The notes: generated by a model not told the origin, from the letters alone. Shown: positions 52,413 to 63,398, counted from the first letter of the stretch. The stretch: 64,000 nt of DNA from Gordonia effusa NBRC 100432 (GCF_000241305.1 NZ_BAEH01000121.1:1-64000), one strand, 5' to 3'. Made by a program: numbers and translations.

Positions 52413-53168
52413 TCAGCCGACCTGCTGGATACCGACTGTCGGGAGGAAGAAGCAGGTATTGGCACCATTTTTCACAGTGCCAAGGATCGCCGACAACACC
52501 AGGCCTTGACCGGTCTTCACAGTCGCCGCGCGCACACCTGCCTGCGGAAGGTCGTTAAGGGCGGCCTTGAGTGGTTTCAGCGCGTTGTCGACCAGAAGTT
52601 TCGTGATCGGGTTATTCAACAACCCGAGGGCCGCGATTTGGTCGTCGATTGGCTTGAGAACGACATCCGACAGGCTCCCCATCGGGACGAAACCACCCTG
52701 AAAGCTGTTGACATTGAACCAGGCAACGTTCATGCCCTTCTTGTCGCCCGAATCATTGACGATGCCCGCCGGGACGAATCCGTAGAGGACTTCCCCGCTT
52801 TTGACGGTGTTCAAGTCATTGCCCAGTACTGGCGGGATACTACCGACGAGCGGCGTGTACGGCCCAGTCACTGCGCCTGCGACGGCCGGCACGATGCCGA
52901 GAGGGGCACCTGTCTCGGAGCAGAACGGCGCTATCGTCGGCCACAGAAACGGCTTGATTCCCAGCTTGGCCAGAGTGTCGTTCGCAGCTTGAAGAGTGTC
53001 GATGACACTAACGGGCGTCGCGTTGGGTTTAGGCAAAGAACGGAGAGCGACAAGTGGCGCGTCCTGCTTCGGCGGACCAGCTACTGCAGTAGCCGGTATC
53101 GAGAATCCAGCTATCGCCCCCGCAGCTGCCAACACAGCAACCCAAGTTTTCAATCGCCCCATGCGCAT
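52413..53168 (-). CDS. Secreted hypothetical protein
   Basis: ATG 53168 (MRMGRLKTWVAVLAAAGAIA) begins a signal peptide (to about residue 31, ATAVAG). The 251-residue mature-type protein is Leu/Gly/Pro-rich without a recognised domain (APLGIVPAVAGAVTGPYTPL, GFVPMGSLSDVVLKPIDDQ), with two Cys (PFCSETG, NTCFFLP). Looks like an uncharacterised exported protein family of mycolic-acid actinobacteria; function unknown. Confidence 0.7.
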   Translation of the reverse strand: MRMGRLKTWVAVLAAAGAIAGFSIPATAVAGPPKQDAPLVALRSLPKPNATPVSVIDTLQAANDTLAKLGIKPFLWPTIAPFCSETGAPLGIVPAVAGAVTGPYTPLVGSIPPVLGNDLNTVKSGEVLYGFVPAGIVNDSGDKKGMNVAWFNVNSFQGGFVPMGSLSDVVLKPIDDQIAALGLLNNPITKLLVDNALKPLKAALNDLPQAGVRAATVKTGQGLVLSAILGTVKNGANTCFFLPTVGIQQVG

Positions 53169-53301
53169 CGTTGGCACCTTTCGTAACAGGAGTACCAACG
53201 AAGCATGCCCTGGACGATTGGCACGCGGCAAACCTGATGCGCTAATCGCCGCCGTAACATGACCGTTCCGTGATGAACGCCGAACTGGTCGGGAGGAGAT
53301 T

Positions 53302-53634
53302 TCAGTGCGCGGCGTCGAAGGCTTCGACGACTGCGGCGGGGATTCGTCCGCGCGCGCTCACTTCGTGGCCATTCTTGCGGGCCCAATCACGAATCGCCTG
53401 AGTCTGCTCTTTTGACCGCGTTCCGGCCGATGACAGGTGACGAACTCCGGTCGAACCACCACGCCGCGAGACTGCGATGTAACCATCAAGATGCTTCTGA
53501 AATTGCTTGGCGTGAGCCGCCGAGGTATCGAACTCATACTGCTTGCCATCAAGGCCGAATTTGATTGTGACAGGATCTGTCAACGCCTTGCCGTCGAGGT
53601 CATCGACATATTTCACTGTAGTGCGCTTCGCCAT
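53302..53634 (-). CDS. lsr2: Lsr2-family nucleoid-associated protein
   Basis: ATG 53634 ([20 protein letters not shown]); a longer frame upstream is unsupported. 110 residues. The N-terminal dimerisation domain is followed by the AT-hook-like DNA-binding domain: [20 protein letters not shown] with the RGR motif, [14 protein letters not shown]. Lsr2 silences AT-rich, horizontally acquired genes and bridges DNA, so its presence is consistent with the two acquired islands in this window. Confidence 0.93.
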   Translation of the reverse strand: MAKRTTVKYVDDLDGKALTDPVTIKFGLDGKQYEFDTSAAHAKQFQKHLDGYIAVSRRGGSTGVRHLSSAGTRSKEQTQAIRDWARKNGHEVSARGRIPAAVVEAFDAAH

Positions 53635-53769
53635 CGCCAAAATCCTTCGTCGTTTCCCCTTGGGGATCGAACGTAGCAGCCCAGCCGCGCAGAGACTGTG
53701 AAGGGAACCTGGGCAACCAGGTGTGTCGTCGGGTGGCCGGTTGAACAGCCTGATATCCGAACCGACAAT

Positions 53770-53797
53770 GGGAGGCAACGCGTTGGCGTTGCCTCCC
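53770..53797 (-). terminator. Strong hairpin after the TM-helix protein gene
   Basis: GGGAGGCAACGC and GCGTTGCCTCCC flank a GTTG loop, 18 bases past the stop at 53815. The T-run behind it is weak. Confidence 0.6.
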
Positions 53798-53814
53798 ATC
53801 GGAATCTCAATCAA

Positions 53815-54702
53815 CTATTGCGACCATCCTTGATTCGGCGGCTGCTGCGGCGGGTATTGACCGCCCGGTTGCCCATAGCCAGGTTCGGCGTGATGCTGGC
53901 CGCTGTGCGGTGGCGATTGATGACCGAACTGCTCAGTCACGGGTTGTCCATAGCCCTCGCCACCAGGCGTTTGATACTGAGCGCGGCCGTGCGCAGTCAC
54001 ATTCGCCGAAGTCCGCTCGGCGCGGCGCGCGGGAATCTCTTCTGAGATCTTCGCAAGCGCCCCCTCCCAGCGACTTTCCATCGGCCGGATCAAACCGCCA
54101 CCGACTCCCACTACGACAACACCACCAACCGTCGCGAGAACTGCGATCAATACCGGGGTGGTGACCGTGGTAGCGATACCAACTTGATTCAACGCGGCGA
54201 TAATGCCTGCCGCCCAGATGAATACCGACGCGCCGGTGCCGAGTAGCCGACCGTAAGAGGCACTCCCCAATGCGCCGACAACAAGATCCTTCACCGCTCG
54301 CGCAATCGCCGCGACGATGACAATAATCACGATGGCGATGAAGAGTTTCGGCAACCAAGAGACCAGCTTGGTCAGCAAATCACTAATGGGATTTGGTCCG
54401 AATACGCCGATTGCAAGCTGCAATGCCACCAGCAATATTGCGTAGTAGACCACTTTGGCCAGCAGCGACGGCGCATCGTAATTGCCTTTGGCCAGGACGC
54501 CGTCGAGACCGCTTCGCGCAGTCAGGCGATCAAAACCGACCTTCGCCAGGACAACGGTGACGATCTTCGCTAGCACCTTCGCGATAATCCAGCCGATAAC
54601 TAGGATGACCAGGAACGCAGCGAGCTTTGGAACGAAATTTGCAATCGACCGCCAGGCGTCGGAAACGCCGGCGCCGTAGTCGATCGCGACATTGGTGACC
54701 AT
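53815..54702 (-). CDS. Membrane protein with MscS-type TM helices
   Basis: 295 residues. Repeated hydrophobic helices with conserved-TM-helix character: AAFLVILVIGWIIAKVLAKI, FDRLTARSGLDGVLAKG, IAIVIIVIVAAIARAVKDLV, VLIAVLATVGGVVVVGVGGG. A Gln/Pro/His/Gly-rich cytoplasmic tail follows (GYGQPGGQYPPQQPPNQG). The MscS beta-domain itself is not evident, so a channel role is uncertain. Start ATG 54702. Confidence 0.8.
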   Translation of the reverse strand: MVTNVAIDYGAGVSDAWRSIANFVPKLAAFLVILVIGWIIAKVLAKIVTVVLAKVGFDRLTARSGLDGVLAKGNYDAPSLLAKVVYYAILLVALQLAIGVFGPNPISDLLTKLVSWLPKLFIAIVIIVIVAAIARAVKDLVVGALGSASYGRLLGTGASVFIWAAGIIAALNQVGIATTVTTPVLIAVLATVGGVVVVGVGGGLIRPMESRWEGALAKISEEIPARRAERTSANVTAHGRAQYQTPGGEGYGQPVTEQFGHQSPPHSGQHHAEPGYGQPGGQYPPQQPPNQGWSQ

Positions 54703-55449
54703 TCGTGCTCCTTGTCAGAAGTGGCGGTCGGGCGAATTATGATCGTCTTTGATTCGCCCGGCGCGATGTCGGATTTTGACATCATCCGCACCCTATTGGA
54801 CATCCGACAGATGCAACACCACCTCCACGGTCGCGGACGAGTGAAATGTCGGTTTGGCGCGCGATTTCCCATCTGATCCGAAGGCAGGAAAATATACCAC
54901 ACTCATTCGCCTAGAATCATCGCTCAACCTGCGATATTGCGAAAACTATGGGCGCCAGTTACGAGAAGACTATACTAACCTAATAGCCGCGATTGATTTT
55001 TTCTATTGCCACCACGCTCACCAATTCGCAGGTCAACGCGCCCAATTGAATGAAACGATGGAAGTAACTTAGCTATATGAAAATGTCATCGCTTCGAAAT
55101 ACATTCGATTGGCGGGTCGGCGTCGCAAACTTAACATTTGCCACATTAGTATCTTCCGTCCTAGCGTTGTTTCGATATCCAGCCAATACCGGACCTGCGG
55201 CCCGCATCGCTATGAGTTGCCGCAGCGGGTCCCGCTGTCCGCGTCCACGGTCCCGCGCTGGGACTGCAGCGTGATCGGCATGCGGGACGTACGGTGCACT
55301 GATAGATGGAGGTAGATAGCACTTGCCCGCCGAGCATGACATCGACGGTCGATATCATTAACCCGAATACTCTCAGCAGAACCTTCGAGCCGCACCACAC
55401 GTCACGGCCCGTCAACACACTGACTTACACTCCCACAGAGCAATGGGTA
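54703..55449. other. Gap without assignable genes
   Basis: About 750 bp with lower GC than the surroundings, particularly 54900-55100 (long A/T stretches such as TTGATTTTTTCTATTG). The short frames are not convincing. No hairpins or repeats of note. It may be remnant or regulatory DNA. Confidence 0.5.
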
Positions 55450-55767
55450 CTAACCTTCGGAATCACCGTCGCTCGGGGCGCCAATAAGTAAGATAAATAC
55501 AAAAATTGCAGCCGCCTCGATTCGGTACATCAGAAATAAAAGGACTGGACCAAAGCATCCGACCAAATCTCCGAACCAACCAAGACTAACTTCTCGGCGT
55601 CCGCTGACTCCATCTACCAGTACACCGACTCCGTCGACGAGCATCCCCACCAACACCGCGAGGAAAATTACCGCCACTACGGCTACCAGTATCGACTGCC
55701 ACCGCCGCGATTCTTTGAATGCTTGACGGATAGTGGCTAGAGTGCCTTCTTCTCCCCCGCGGGCCAT
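55450..55767 (-). CDS. Hypothetical two-TM membrane protein
   Basis: 105 residues from ATG 55767. One hydrophobic helix is ILVAVVAVIFLAVLVGMLVD and a second is VLLFLMYRIEAAAIFVFILLIG; a short acidic tail ends it. Unrecognised. Not near an obvious partner. Confidence 0.5.
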   Translation of the reverse strand: MARGGEEGTLATIRQAFKESRRWQSILVAVVAVIFLAVLVGMLVDGVGVLVDGVSGRREVSLGWFGDLVGCFGPVLLFLMYRIEAAAIFVFILLIGAPSDGDSEG

Positions 55768-55949
55768 TTCAAAGATTGTAGCCGAGCCAGAATCGACGCG
55801 TGCGCATCCAGACCTTGCGGGACTTGAAACAGATAACTAAAGGTCAGATCGTATCCGGCGCCACCGACAGAATCTGCTAGAAAACATCAAGGAGATCGCA
55901 CCGGCACGAGTGACCTACGGAGATATCCATAGCCTAAGCCAGATAATGG

Positions 55950-56031
<82 letters not shown>

Positions 56032-56151
56032 GTGAGCGCACTCACTGTACCGCCTGAGCAGGTCGAGTACGAAGTCGGGCAGCCGTGACTGCTGTCACCT
56101 GGACCGATCCCGACGCCGCGCACCGTCATACCACCCAGGTACCGTCGAGGT

Positions 56152-56586
56152 ATGCAATCGCAACCACAGTCCGCCCCTCGACGTCGGCATCGGCCCGCGC
56201 TGATCGTGCTGACTCTGGTTGCGGCTTTGGCGTGTTTGGTTCTTGCCTGGTGGCAGTGGGACCGCTACGAATCGGCGTCGGGAACGGCTCAGAATCTCGG
56301 CTACGCACTGCAGTGGCCGGCGTTCGCGATTGCGGTCATCTACGCATACCGACGGTTCGTCGTACTGGAATCCAGCCCGGAAGAACAAGCGAAAATCGCG
56401 GCCGATGCTCGCGGCGCGACAACCATCCCCGATGGCCTCCTCCCCGACCGCCCGACGACGCCGAGCGCCTCGGCCTTCGGCACGACGTCGGACCCGGGCG
56501 ACGATGCCGACCTGGTCGCGTACAACCACTTCCTCAAGAACCTCAACAACTCAGATCGATCCTCCGCAGAAAGAGGCACCACGTGA
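56152..56586 (+). CDS. Membrane protein, LprD-like
   Basis: 144 residues with two hydrophobic segments, ALIVLTLVAALACLVLAWWQ and YALQWPAFAIAVIYAYRRFV. The W-rich WWQWDRYESASGTAQNLGYA motif is characteristic of a family adjacent to DUF3817 genes in mycobacteria (Rv1343c). A Ser/Asp-rich tail follows. Its stop overlaps the DUF3817 GTG start, so the pair is coupled. Confidence 0.75.
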   Translation: MQSQPQSAPRRRHRPALIVLTLVAALACLVLAWWQWDRYESASGTAQNLGYALQWPAFAIAVIYAYRRFVVLESSPEEQAKIAADARGATTIPDGLLPDRPTTPSASAFGTTSDPGDDADLVAYNHFLKNLNNSDRSSAERGTT

Positions 56587-56948
56587 GCGACGTGTCTACC
56601 AGCAACAACACCGGTGAGCCGCAGCCCGCGACTACGCCCGTCGAGAAGGTACGCGGCGCGCTGCTGCGCTATCGCGCACTCGCCTGGATTACCGGCGTCT
56701 GGCTGTTGCTCCTGGTGGTCGAGATGATCGCAAAATACGGCTTCGACGTCGATGGATTCGGCTGGGTCGGCGTGGTGCACGGCTGGATCTACTTCGCATA
56801 TCTGATCTTCACCGTCGATCTCGCGATCAAGGTGCGGTGGCCGGTTGGCAAGACTGTCGTGACCGCGATTGCCGGAACAATTCCGTTCCTCTCGTTCTAC
56901 TTCGAACACATCCGGACCAAGGACGTGAAGGAACAGTTCGGACTCTGA
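56583..56948 (+). CDS. DUF3817 integral membrane protein
   Basis: GTG 56583 (VSDVSTSNNTGEPQPATTPV) overlaps the previous stop by four bases (GTGA). 121 residues with three hydrophobic segments and the conserved HGWIYFAYLIFTVDLAI and PFLSFYFEHIRTKDV. Family widespread in actinobacteria (M. tuberculosis Rv1342c). Unknown role, always membrane-bound. Confidence 0.88.
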   Translation: MSDVSTSNNTGEPQPATTPVEKVRGALLRYRALAWITGVWLLLLVVEMIAKYGFDVDGFGWVGVVHGWIYFAYLIFTVDLAIKVRWPVGKTVVTAIAGTIPFLSFYFEHIRTKDVKEQFGL

Positions 56949-57024
56949 GGTCGCCGGGCGACCGTGGCTAAGTTGGCGATTTGGCCGGCGGGCGTCTCGA
57001 TACACCCAAGACTCGCTCCGCTCG

Positions 57025-57235
57025 CTTGGCCACTCGACGATCAGTGGGGCGCGCCAAACCGCTTGGCCCCTCGACGATCGGTCGGGCGCGTCAAGCCGCT
57101 TGGCCCCTCGACGATCAAGTCGGGCGCGTCAAGCCGCTTGGCCACTCGACGATCAGTCGGGCGGGTCAAGCCGCTTGGGCACTCGACGATCAGTGGGGCG
57201 CGTCAACCGCCTTAGGCACTCAACGATCAGTTGCG
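57025..57235. repeat. 37-bp tandem repeat array (about 5.7 units)
   Basis: Units of CTTGGCCACTCGACGATCAG + TCGGGCGCGTCAAGCCG start at 57025, 57062, 57099, 57137, 57174 and 57211; the last is shortened at the rdgB stop. Substitutions are spread through the units. There are no separate spacers, so it is not CRISPR. It lies between convergent DUF3817 and rdgB genes and begins beside a TCGATAC...CTCGCTCCGCTCGC motif. Confidence 0.9.
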
Positions 57236-57850
57236 CTACTCCCCCAACGCCTTTAACGCCGGAAGCAATTGCGTCAGGGCCTTTGCCCGATGGCTCAGCG
57301 CGTCCTTCTCTTGCGGCGAAAGCTCGGCCGAACTGCGTCCGGCGGCAGCATCGTCATCGGGGGCGAATAATGGATCGTAGCCAAAACCGTTGTCACCCTT
57401 GGGCTCCGGCAGCAACACACCACGCCATTCGCCGCGCACCACGGTCTCGTCGCCCTCAGGGCTAACCAACGCGCACGCCGACACGAACGCCGTTCCCCGA
57501 CGCTCGGTGGGCACATCGCTCAACTGCGCGAGCAGCAATCGGTTGTTGGCCGCATCATCACCATGGACTCCCGACCATCGCGCCGACAATACGCCGGGCA
57601 TTCCATTGAGTGCATCGACGGCGATGCCGGAATCGTCTGCCACACAAGGCAATCCGGTAGCTCGCGCACCCGAGCGGGCCTTGATCAACGCGTTCGCCTC
57701 GAAGGTTGCCCCAGTCTCCGGCTCCTCCGGATACTCCGGCACGTCATCGAGTCCGACCACATCAAGACCGGTCAGTCCCGCCGCAGCTACGACGCGGCGC
57801 AGCTCGGCCAGCTTTTTGGCATTGCGGCTAGCCAAGAGCACCTTGCTCAC
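57236..57850 (-). CDS. rdgB: XTP/dITP diphosphatase (RdgB/HAM1)
   Basis: 204 residues. It hydrolyses non-canonical purine nucleoside triphosphates to monophosphates, protecting DNA and RNA. Motifs: [37 protein letters not shown] (substrate binding), [14 protein letters not shown] (Mg-binding Asp pair), [14 protein letters not shown]. Start ATG 57850, overlapping the rph stop (ATGA). Order rph-rdgB as in Rv1340-Rv1341. Confidence 0.95.
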   Translation of the reverse strand: MSKVLLASRNAKKLAELRRVVAAAGLTGLDVVGLDDVPEYPEEPETGATFEANALIKARSGARATGLPCVADDSGIAVDALNGMPGVLSARWSGVHGDDAANNRLLLAQLSDVPTERRGTAFVSACALVSPEGDETVVRGEWRGVLLPEPKGDNGFGYDPLFAPDDDAAAGRSSAELSPQEKDALSHRAKALTQLLPALKALGE

Positions 57851-58596
57851 GAGGGCAGTTCGCCTGGGTAGTCTGCCGCCAGGACCTCACGCTGCGCCTC
57901 GAACAACTTCTCGGTTCCGACCTGCGCCATGTCGAGCAGTTTGTCCAACGTCGCGCGTGGGAAGGTAGCGCCCTCACCGGTGCCCTGCACTTCGACGAGC
58001 GTCCCGGCATCGGTGGCGACGACATTCATGTCGACCTCGGCGCGCGAATCTTCTTCATACGGCAGATCGAGTCGCACCCGACCGTCGACGACGCCGACAC
58101 TCACCGCCGCGATCGCGCACGAAATCGGTTGCGGGTCAGACAATCTGCCCGCAGCGGACAACCACGTCACCGCGTCCGATAGCGCCACGTACGCTCCGCT
58201 GATAGCCGCCGTGCGGGTCCCGCCATCGGCCTGCAGAACGTCACAGTCGAGGGCAATAGTGTTCTCACCGATCGCCGCGAGATCGATACACGCACGCAGC
58301 GACCGTCCGATCAGCCGACTAATCTCATGGGTGCGCCCGCCGACCTTGCCTTTGACCGACTCACGCGACGACCGCGTGTGCGTCGCGGCCGGCAGCATCG
58401 CGTACTCCGCGGTCAGCCAACCGAGCCCGGAACCGCGCCGCCACGGCGGCACTCCTTCGGTGACACTCGCGGTGCACATCACCCGCGTCAACCCGAACTC
58501 GACCAACACCGAGCCCGCCGGATGCGAGGTGAATCCCCGGGTAAAGGTGATCGGCCGCAGTTCGTCGTCGGCCCTGCCATCAGCACGTGTCGTCAT
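57847..58596 (-). CDS. rph: Ribonuclease PH
   Basis: 249 residues. It removes 3' nucleotides of tRNA precursors by phosphorolysis. Motifs: [60 protein letters not shown] and [20 protein letters not shown] with the phosphate-binding Arg. Start ATG 58596. First of two coupled genes in a minus-strand cluster. Confidence 0.97.
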   Translation of the reverse strand: MTTRADGRADDELRPITFTRGFTSHPAGSVLVEFGLTRVMCTASVTEGVPPWRRGSGLGWLTAEYAMLPAATHTRSSRESVKGKVGGRTHEISRLIGRSLRACIDLAAIGENTIALDCDVLQADGGTRTAAISGAYVALSDAVTWLSAAGRLSDPQPISCAIAAVSVGVVDGRVRLDLPYEEDSRAEVDMNVVATDAGTLVEVQGTGEGATFPRATLDKLLDMAQVGTEKLFEAQREVLAADYPGELPS

Positions 58597-58647
58597 GTCG
58601 ACAACCCTATCCGCTCAGGTACGCGAATCCGCAGCGGGCGAGCGAAG

Positions 58648-59193
58648 CTAACCGCTCCGATGACCGCGAACTCGTTCCACGAACGCCGCCATCGACGTTC
58701 GCACTTGTTCGACGCGGCCGTCGACGTCGAAATCCTCGCGATATGCCCTCCCCATCGGCGGCACTTTGCGACGCCGAGCGTAAAGGGAGCAGCCGAAATC
58801 GGTGCACAGATAGCGGCCGACCGTGTTGCCGCGTTTGCCGGCATCGCCAGCGCGAAGCGCGGTCATCAATGCCACACCGGTCCCGGTGTGCGTCGTTGAG
58901 CACACCGAACACATCTGCGCGCGACTCAACCCGGAGGCACCAGATCGGCTGTAGCGCAACGCGATTCCGACCAAGTCGTCGCCGTCGGGCACCACCAGGT
59001 ACCCACGACCGGCGGCAGCCGGGTCGGTCCAGCCAATGAAGTCGAGGTCCGCCCACGGAACCGACCGCGAGTATCTACCGCCAAGTCCGCCGATGTCACC
59101 CCGTAGCTCAAGCGGGATACCGAGCCGCGCGGCTTCGCCTTTGGAACAGTTGATGAACGATGCCCGCAATTCCGCTTCGGTCGCCGGCAACAT
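58648..59193 (-). CDS. FBP-domain (treble-clef zinc finger) protein
   Basis: 181 residues. The C-terminal domain carries the FBP/EF-G-binding zinc finger: LSRAQMCSVCSTTHTGTG and TVGRYLCTDFGCSLYARR (four Cys). The N-terminal half resembles the same family (LELRGDIGGLGGRYSRSVPW, DLDFIGWTDPAAAGRGY). FusB/Far1-like proteins bind elongation factor G; in actinobacteria the role is unknown. It sits between rph and the Rv1339-like gene, in a slot I do not recall being filled in M. tuberculosis. Confidence 0.85.
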   Translation of the reverse strand: MLPATEAELRASFINCSKGEAARLGIPLELRGDIGGLGGRYSRSVPWADLDFIGWTDPAAAGRGYLVVPDGDDLVGIALRYSRSGASGLSRAQMCSVCSTTHTGTGVALMTALRAGDAGKRGNTVGRYLCTDFGCSLYARRRKVPPMGRAYREDFDVDGRVEQVRTSMAAFVERVRGHRSG

Positions 59194-59206
59194 CTGAACT
59201 ACCCGA

Positions 59207-59986
59207 TCAGACGACGGTCGGCGTCACGTCGATGATCTGTCCAGGTGCTACGACCGTGATCGGCCCGGCGTACCGGCTGCGCGCCTCGGCCACGACATCG
59301 TCGGTCGATGTCCACGGCGGAATATGAGTAATCGCCAGATGTTTGACGCCGGCTTTGGTCGCGGCCTCGCCCGCTTCCACGCCAGACAGGTGCAGATGGG
59401 GCGGGTGCTCATCGGGCGCGTGTGTCCACGATGCCTCGCACAGGAATACGTCTGCGTCGGTAGCCATCTCGACCAACTGATCGCACGGCGCGGTATCTCC
59501 GCTGTAGACCAGCGTCTCGCCCTGCGGCCCGGTGATTCGGACCCCGTAAGTCTCCGGCGGGTGGTCCATCTTGGTCGGGACCAGTGTCATCCCACCCAAT
59601 TCCACCTCGACGCCTTCGATCCATTCGTGCGTGTCGAAGGTGTCGGAGATGTCGTCGATGTCTCCCGCGAACTCCGACGAACCCGCGCCGATTCGCAATG
59701 CGGTTCCCGGCGGCCCCCACAATGGGGCGCGCTGGGCCGCTGCATGATTCGGGGCAAATCGGCGCCACACGAGCATCGCCGGCAAATCCATGCAATGGTC
59801 GGCATGCAAATGACTCAGCGCGACGGCGACATCGCTCGGATTGACATAGCGCTGCAACTCCCCGAAGACACCAGGACCGCAGTCCAATAACAACGGCTGC
59901 TCGTCGGGCACAGTCAACAGATACCCCGAGCACGCGACGGATGGGCCGCCGACGCTTCCCGAGCACCCGAGGACTGTCAACCGCAT
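59207..59986 (-). CDS. Metallo-beta-lactamase-fold phosphodiesterase (Rv1339-like)
   Basis: ATG 59986 (MRLTVLGCSGSVGGPSVACS) gives 259 residues; longer upstream frames are antisense artefacts. The metal-binding motif is HLHADH (SHLHADHCMDLPAMLVW), with downstream DHPPETYG, SGDTAPCDQ and HLSGVEAGEAATKAGVKHLA. M. tuberculosis Rv1339 has been described as a cyclic-AMP phosphodiesterase, and the location in the murI-rph cluster is conserved. Confidence 0.9.
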   Translation of the reverse strand: MRLTVLGCSGSVGGPSVACSGYLLTVPDEQPLLLDCGPGVFGELQRYVNPSDVAVALSHLHADHCMDLPAMLVWRRFAPNHAAAQRAPLWGPPGTALRIGAGSSEFAGDIDDISDTFDTHEWIEGVEVELGGMTLVPTKMDHPPETYGVRITGPQGETLVYSGDTAPCDQLVEMATDADVFLCEASWTHAPDEHPPHLHLSGVEAGEAATKAGVKHLAITHIPPWTSTDDVVAEARSRYAGPITVVAPGQIIDVTPTVV

Positions 59987-60056
59987 GTGCCCACCTTGCC
60001 ATGCCTCCTCAAACGATTGTCGGCAAACCGCCGTGTTGCGGCGTGGCACACAGCGT

Positions 60057-60866
60057 TCACAGATGCGTGACTTCGCCGACGGCCGGCCCCAAGAAACGAG
60101 TCGAGAGGGTCTTGAACAACGCCGGATCACCGGTTGCCTGAAACACGCGCGACGCGGTGCGGTTCGAATGCGGGTGCAGCAGATCGCGTTCGGTGAGAAC
60201 GCGCAGTACATCTTTCGCGGTCTCCTCGGCGCTCGACACCAATGTCACCTGATCACCCATCGCCAACTGAATGACACCGGACAGTAGCGGGTAGTGCGTA
60301 CAGCCGAGGACAACCGTGTCGACGTCGGCTTGTTGCAATGGTTCGAGGTACCCCTGCGCCAGCCCAAGGATTTGACGGCCACTAGTGATGCCACGTTCGA
60401 CGAAGTCGACGAATCGCGGGCACGGGACCGCTGTGATCACGGCGTCTCGGGCCGCGATGAACGAATCTTGGTAGGCACGCGAGGCTATGGTCGCCTCGGT
60501 ACCGATCACGCCGATGCGACCCGACCTGGTGGCGACGACAGCTCGCCGAACCGCGGGCAGGACAACCTCAATGACTGGGATGGGGGCGTAGCGCTCGCGA
60601 GCATCGGACAGGCACGCCGCCGACGCGGTATTGCAGGCGATGACGATCGCTTTCACGCCGCGCGACGCCAGTTCGTCGCCAATGGCAAGGGCGTGCCGAC
60701 GAATCTCGGGAATCGTCAGCGGGCCATAGGGTCCATTACCTGTATCGCCGATATAGACGATGTCCTCGTCGGGAAGTTGGTCGATGATGGCGCGGGCGAC
60801 GGTGAGTCCCCCGACGCCAGAATCGAAGATTCCGATCGCGGATGATTGGTCAGCACTTTGCGGCAC
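60057..60866 (-). CDS. murI: Glutamate racemase
   Basis: 269 residues; makes D-glutamate for peptidoglycan. Catalytic Cys pair: [20 protein letters not shown] (about residue 79) and [17 protein letters not shown] (about 189). Also [16 protein letters not shown] and [14 protein letters not shown]. Start ATG 60866, end close to the Rv1339-like gene, order as in Rv1338-Rv1339. Confidence 0.97.
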   Translation of the reverse strand: MPQSADQSSAIGIFDSGVGGLTVARAIIDQLPDEDIVYIGDTGNGPYGPLTIPEIRRHALAIGDELASRGVKAIVIACNTASAACLSDARERYAPIPVIEVVLPAVRRAVVATRSGRIGVIGTEATIASRAYQDSFIAARDAVITAVPCPRFVDFVERGITSGRQILGLAQGYLEPLQQADVDTVVLGCTHYPLLSGVIQLAMGDQVTLVSSAEETAKDVLRVLTERDLLHPHSNRTASRVFQATGDPALFKTLSTRFLGPAVGEVTHL

Positions 60867-60930
60867 GACCGGTGACGGTGTGGTAATTGGTCTGGACCTC
60901 TCGGATCTCTGAAGTAGTGGTGGCGGTCAA

Positions 60931-61551
60931 TCAGTATGTCGGCGTCGCGGCACTCTTTCGATCACGCGACCCCAGCCACCACGCGGCCAAGACACCACCG
61001 ATCGCACCGAACAGGTGCCCTTGCCACGAAACCGCTCCGCCGACGGTTGGCAGGACTCCCCACAGCACACTGCCATAGATCACCAGCAGCACCACACCCA
61101 GCAGGCACTGCCAAATCTCGCGGTTGAAAATGCCGCGCACAAGCAGGAACGTCAGCCAGCCGAAGATAACACCGGAAGCACCGACGGTGACCGTGTACGG
61201 CGGTGAGAACAACCAGACCCCAAGCCCCGACACGACCCAAACGATCGCGGTGACGACCAGGAATCGCCGGGTAAGCAAGAGCATGTAGCCCAGTACGACA
61301 CCTATCGTCGCGTTGGCAATCAAATGTGACCAGTCATCGTGGAGCAACGGTGCCCAGACGATTCCGTCCAAACCGCCGATCTGCCGCGGGACGATCCCGT
61401 TGCTCTCCAGCCGCTCACTGGTGGCGACGTCGATGGCTTCGATGACGAACAATCCAGCGACGATAATCGCCATCACGATCCCCGAACGTAGCCACAGCGG
61501 CTTGTCGCGGAGTCCGTTCGCGGTGTTGCTCGGTGTCGACGGGTAGGTCAT
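60931..61551 (-). CDS. Rhomboid-family intramembrane protease
   Basis: ATG 61551 (MTYPSTPSNTANGLRDKPLW) gives 206 residues with about six membrane helices. Catalytic Ser in VGASGVIFGW, catalytic His in WQGHLFGAIGGVLAAWW, and the conserved HLIANATIGVVLGY segment. Rhomboids cleave transmembrane helices within the membrane. Matches M. tuberculosis Rv1337 in the cysM-murI interval. Ends 64 bases before murI. Confidence 0.92.
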   Translation of the reverse strand: MTYPSTPSNTANGLRDKPLWLRSGIVMAIIVAGLFVIEAIDVATSERLESNGIVPRQIGGLDGIVWAPLLHDDWSHLIANATIGVVLGYMLLLTRRFLVVTAIVWVVSGLGVWLFSPPYTVTVGASGVIFGWLTFLLVRGIFNREIWQCLLGVVLLVIYGSVLWGVLPTVGGAVSWQGHLFGAIGGVLAAWWLGSRDRKSAATPTY

Positions 61552-61567
61552 CGGCGCCCTTCTTGTA

Positions 61568-62847
<1,280 letters not shown>

Positions 62848-62849
62848 AC

Positions 62850-63272
62850 TTACTCCTGAATAGTTGGGCTGGCGATGACGATAGGTTCTTCGGTGACCTC
62901 ACCGTCGAGGATGCGGTAGCTGCGGATCTCGGCGTCGTCGGGATCGCGGGTGGAGATCAGCAGGTAGTGAGCGTTGGGCTCGGACGCGTACGAGATGTCG
63001 GTGCGGCTGGGATACGCCTCGGTCGCGGTATGCGAGTGATAGATGACAACCGGCTCCTCATCGTTGCGATCCATCTCGCGCCAGACGGCGAGTTGTTCGC
63101 CTGAGTCGAAGCGATAGAAGGTTGGCGACCGCTCGGCGTTGATCATTTCGATAAACCGACGCGGCTCGTCGGCTCCTTCGGGACCCGCGATCACACCGCA
63201 CGCCTCGTCGGGGTGATCGGCACGGGCATGCGCAACCATCGCGTCGACCAAATCCTGGGTGATCGTCAGCAC
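62850..63272 (-). CDS. mec: Mec+ JAMM metallopeptidase
   Basis: 140 residues. JAMM/MPN+ Zn protease that in M. tuberculosis cleaves cysteine off CysO-Cys. Motif HSHTATEAYPSRTD (His-x-His ... Ser-x-x-Asp) preceded by EACGVIAGPEGA with the catalytic Glu. Ends two bases before cysO. Same gene order mec-cysO-cysM as Rv1334-Rv1336. Confidence 0.95.
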   Translation of the reverse strand: MLTITQDLVDAMVAHARADHPDEACGVIAGPEGADEPRRFIEMINAERSPTFYRFDSGEQLAVWREMDRNDEEPVVIYHSHTATEAYPSRTDISYASEPNAHYLLISTRDPDDAEIRSYRILDGEVTEEPIVIASPTIQE

Positions 63273-63321
63273 GACTGTGCCAACGTCGCGGCGTCGGGGC
63301 GGTATTCCCGCCGATTCTCCG

Positions 63322-63390
63322 CTGGAACTGTCCCCGTGACGCGAGCAGGCGCTATATCGCCGCCCATCGGTCTGAGGGGGACATTTCCAG
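63322..63390. repeat. Palindromic element, family B, copy 2 (69 bp)
   Basis: Arms CTGGAACTGTCCCC (63322-63335) and GGGGACATTTCCAG (63377-63390) have one mismatch (imperfect palindrome), with central GGCG-CTATAT-CGCC. It is the reverse-complement version of 52282-52350, with conserved GCGAGCAGGCG inside. Between mec and the P1 peptidase gene. Confidence 0.85.
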
Positions 63391-63398
63391 CAGCCACC

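Noticed and set aside
57025..57235. CRISPR array
   Set aside because: The units abut one another without spacers of different sequence, and no cas genes occur in the window.
60212..60846. Plus-strand ORF opposite murI (60294-60845)
   Set aside because: Antisense shadow of murI with a Gly/Arg/Asp-rich composition and no family resemblance.
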